Assembly (NCBI RefSeq): GCF_003853415.1
Contig: NZ_QTPP01000031.1
Span: 1-64,000 of the forward strand
Direction of reading: 5' to 3'
Source: Burkholderia sp. Bp9142
Lineage (GTDB): Bacteria > Pseudomonadota > Gammaproteobacteria > Burkholderiales > Burkholderiaceae
DNA length: 64,000 bases
The notes beneath the pieces were generated by a model. It was given only the letters and a program-made list of their open reading frames with translations, was not told the origin of the DNA and ran no database searches. Shown in pieces: positions 63,383 through 64,000 of the stretch (position 1 is its first letter; the number at the start of each line of letters is the position of its first letter). The position numbers were made by a program, and so were the translations under genes.

Positions 63383-64000
63383 CAGAGGCCGTTGATCTGG
63401 AGGCGCTTCAGCGTCTGCACGAGCGTGTCGTTGTCGGGCTCGAGCTTTTGCGCGGCACGCCACGCGGTGCGCGCGTCGTCCTGCGCGCCGCTCTTCCACA
63501 GCACCTCGCCGAGGTGCGCGCCGATCTCCGCGTTCGGCTGCAGCTCGTACGCGCGCCGCAGCACCTTCGCCGCGCCGGCGGCATCGCCCATCCGGTACTT
63601 CACCCAGCCGAGGCTGTCCATGATGTATGCATCGTTCGGCGCGAGCGACGCAGCCTTGTCGATCAGCTTGCTGGCTTCGGGCAGGCGCTGGTTGCGATCG
63701 GCCAGCGAATAGCCGAGCGCGTTGTACGCCTGCGGGTTGTCGGGCTGTGTGCGGATCAGCTCGCGCAGCTGCTTTTCCATCGCCGCGTAGTGGCCGGTCT
63801 TCTCGGCAGCCATCGCATAGTCGTAGCGCAGGTCGGGATCGTCCGGGAAGTCCTGGACCGCCTGCGCGAGCCGCGCCTCGGCTTCCGGATAGCGCTTCGC
63901 GGTGAACAGGATCGACGCGTCGGTGCGCGCGACCACGGCCGCATCGCGCGGGTCGCTGATCGGCAGGTCGTCGAGCACCTTGCGCGCCTCGTCGGTCTTG
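63382..64000 (-). CDS. TPR-repeat protein (partial, runs off the right edge)
   Basis: At least 206 residues of tandem 34-residue tetratricopeptide repeats (YDYAMAAEKTGHYAAMEKQL, AYNALGYSLADRN, YIMDSLGWVKYRMGDAAGAA). It is the C-terminal end of a larger protein whose start lies beyond 64000. TPR proteins in this position next to lolB are often periplasmic or outer-membrane; the signal region is not visible here. It overlaps lolB by one base. Confidence 0.88.
   Translation of the reverse strand, partial: KTDEARKVLDDLPISDPRDAAVVARTDASILFTAKRYPEAEARLAQAVQDFPDDPDLRYDYAMAAEKTGHYAAMEKQLRELIRTQPDNPQAYNALGYSLADRNQRLPEASKLIDKAASLAPNDAYIMDSLGWVKYRMGDAAGAAKVLRRAYELQPNAEIGAHLGEVLWKSGAQDDARTAWRAAQKLEPDNDTLVQTLKRLQINGL

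Overview
The window reads as a stretch of the main chromosome of a Burkholderia, most like the Burkholderia cepacia complex; species is not resolvable by eye. The reasons are the high GC content with strong third-position GC bias, protein sequences typical of that genus, and conserved beta-proteobacterial gene orders: glnK-amtB-gshA-gshB-EIIA-ptsH-ptsI, coxB-ctaD-ctaG-ctaE-SURF1-ctaA-ctaB-sco, nagR-nagA-nagB-nagF-nagE, and lolB-ispE-tRNA-Gln-prs-rplY-pth. No insertion sequence, prophage, CRISPR array, rRNA operon or plasmid gene was seen. This is core, mostly housekeeping sequence.

Layout. 0-2.7 kb: a poly-C/poly-G edge of doubtful quality, ubiK, then the nitrogen-control pair glnK-amtB behind a good sigma-54 promoter. 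2.8-8.2 kb: glutathione synthesis (gshA, gshB) followed by a short regulatory phosphotransferase chain (mannose-type EIIA, HPr, EI) with a 34-bp tandem repeat before ptsH. 8.2-11.7 kb: moeB-like gene, C-terminal processing protease and phosphoglycerate mutase on the minus strand. 11.8-17.2 kb: rhodanese, glutaredoxin 3, SecB, GpsA, a macro-domain protein, then trmL and comF (minus) and a BioC-like methyltransferase. 17.3-27.9 kb: the aa3 cytochrome c oxidase locus with structural subunits, copper chaperones (CtaG, two Sco-like proteins), SURF1 and heme A synthesis (CtaA, CtaB). 28-31.5 kb: YciI, a chemoreceptor, an orphan MetQ-like binding protein and a small four-cysteine protein. 31.9-37.2 kb: an SOS-controlled mutagenesis cassette imuA-imuB-dnaE2 behind a near-consensus LexA box. 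37.5-44.9 kb: the N-acetylglucosamine locus, with regulator, deacetylase, deaminase, an EIIA-HPr-EI fusion and the membrane permease. 45.1-48.4 kb: cytochrome bd oxidase cydP-cydA-cydB-cydX. 48.7-49.6 kb: rpoH with a perfect CIRCE element upstream. 50-55 kb: pagL, an NTF2-like gene, leuA with a large leader hairpin, ybiB, maiA. 55-64 kb: ftsY, rsmD, coaD, ferredoxin, hisC, pth, rplY, prs, tRNA-Gln, ispE, lolB and a TPR protein that runs off the right edge.

Working together: two terminal oxidases (high-capacity aa3 and high-affinity bd) lie in one window, the second with FNR/ANR-like sites. Two separate phosphoenolpyruvate phosphotransferase chains are present: an incomplete regulatory one and a complete GlcNAc transport one. 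Stress control is visible at three promoters: LexA (imuA), HrcA/CIRCE (rpoH) and sigma-54/NtrC (glnK). I found no obviously new biological system. The most interesting points are regulatory sites (CIRCE at rpoH, FNR box on the cydP start codon, operator over the nagR -35), domain oddities (CoxB-cytochrome c-OmpA fusion, NagE with a degenerate second EIIB) and the leuA leader hairpin.
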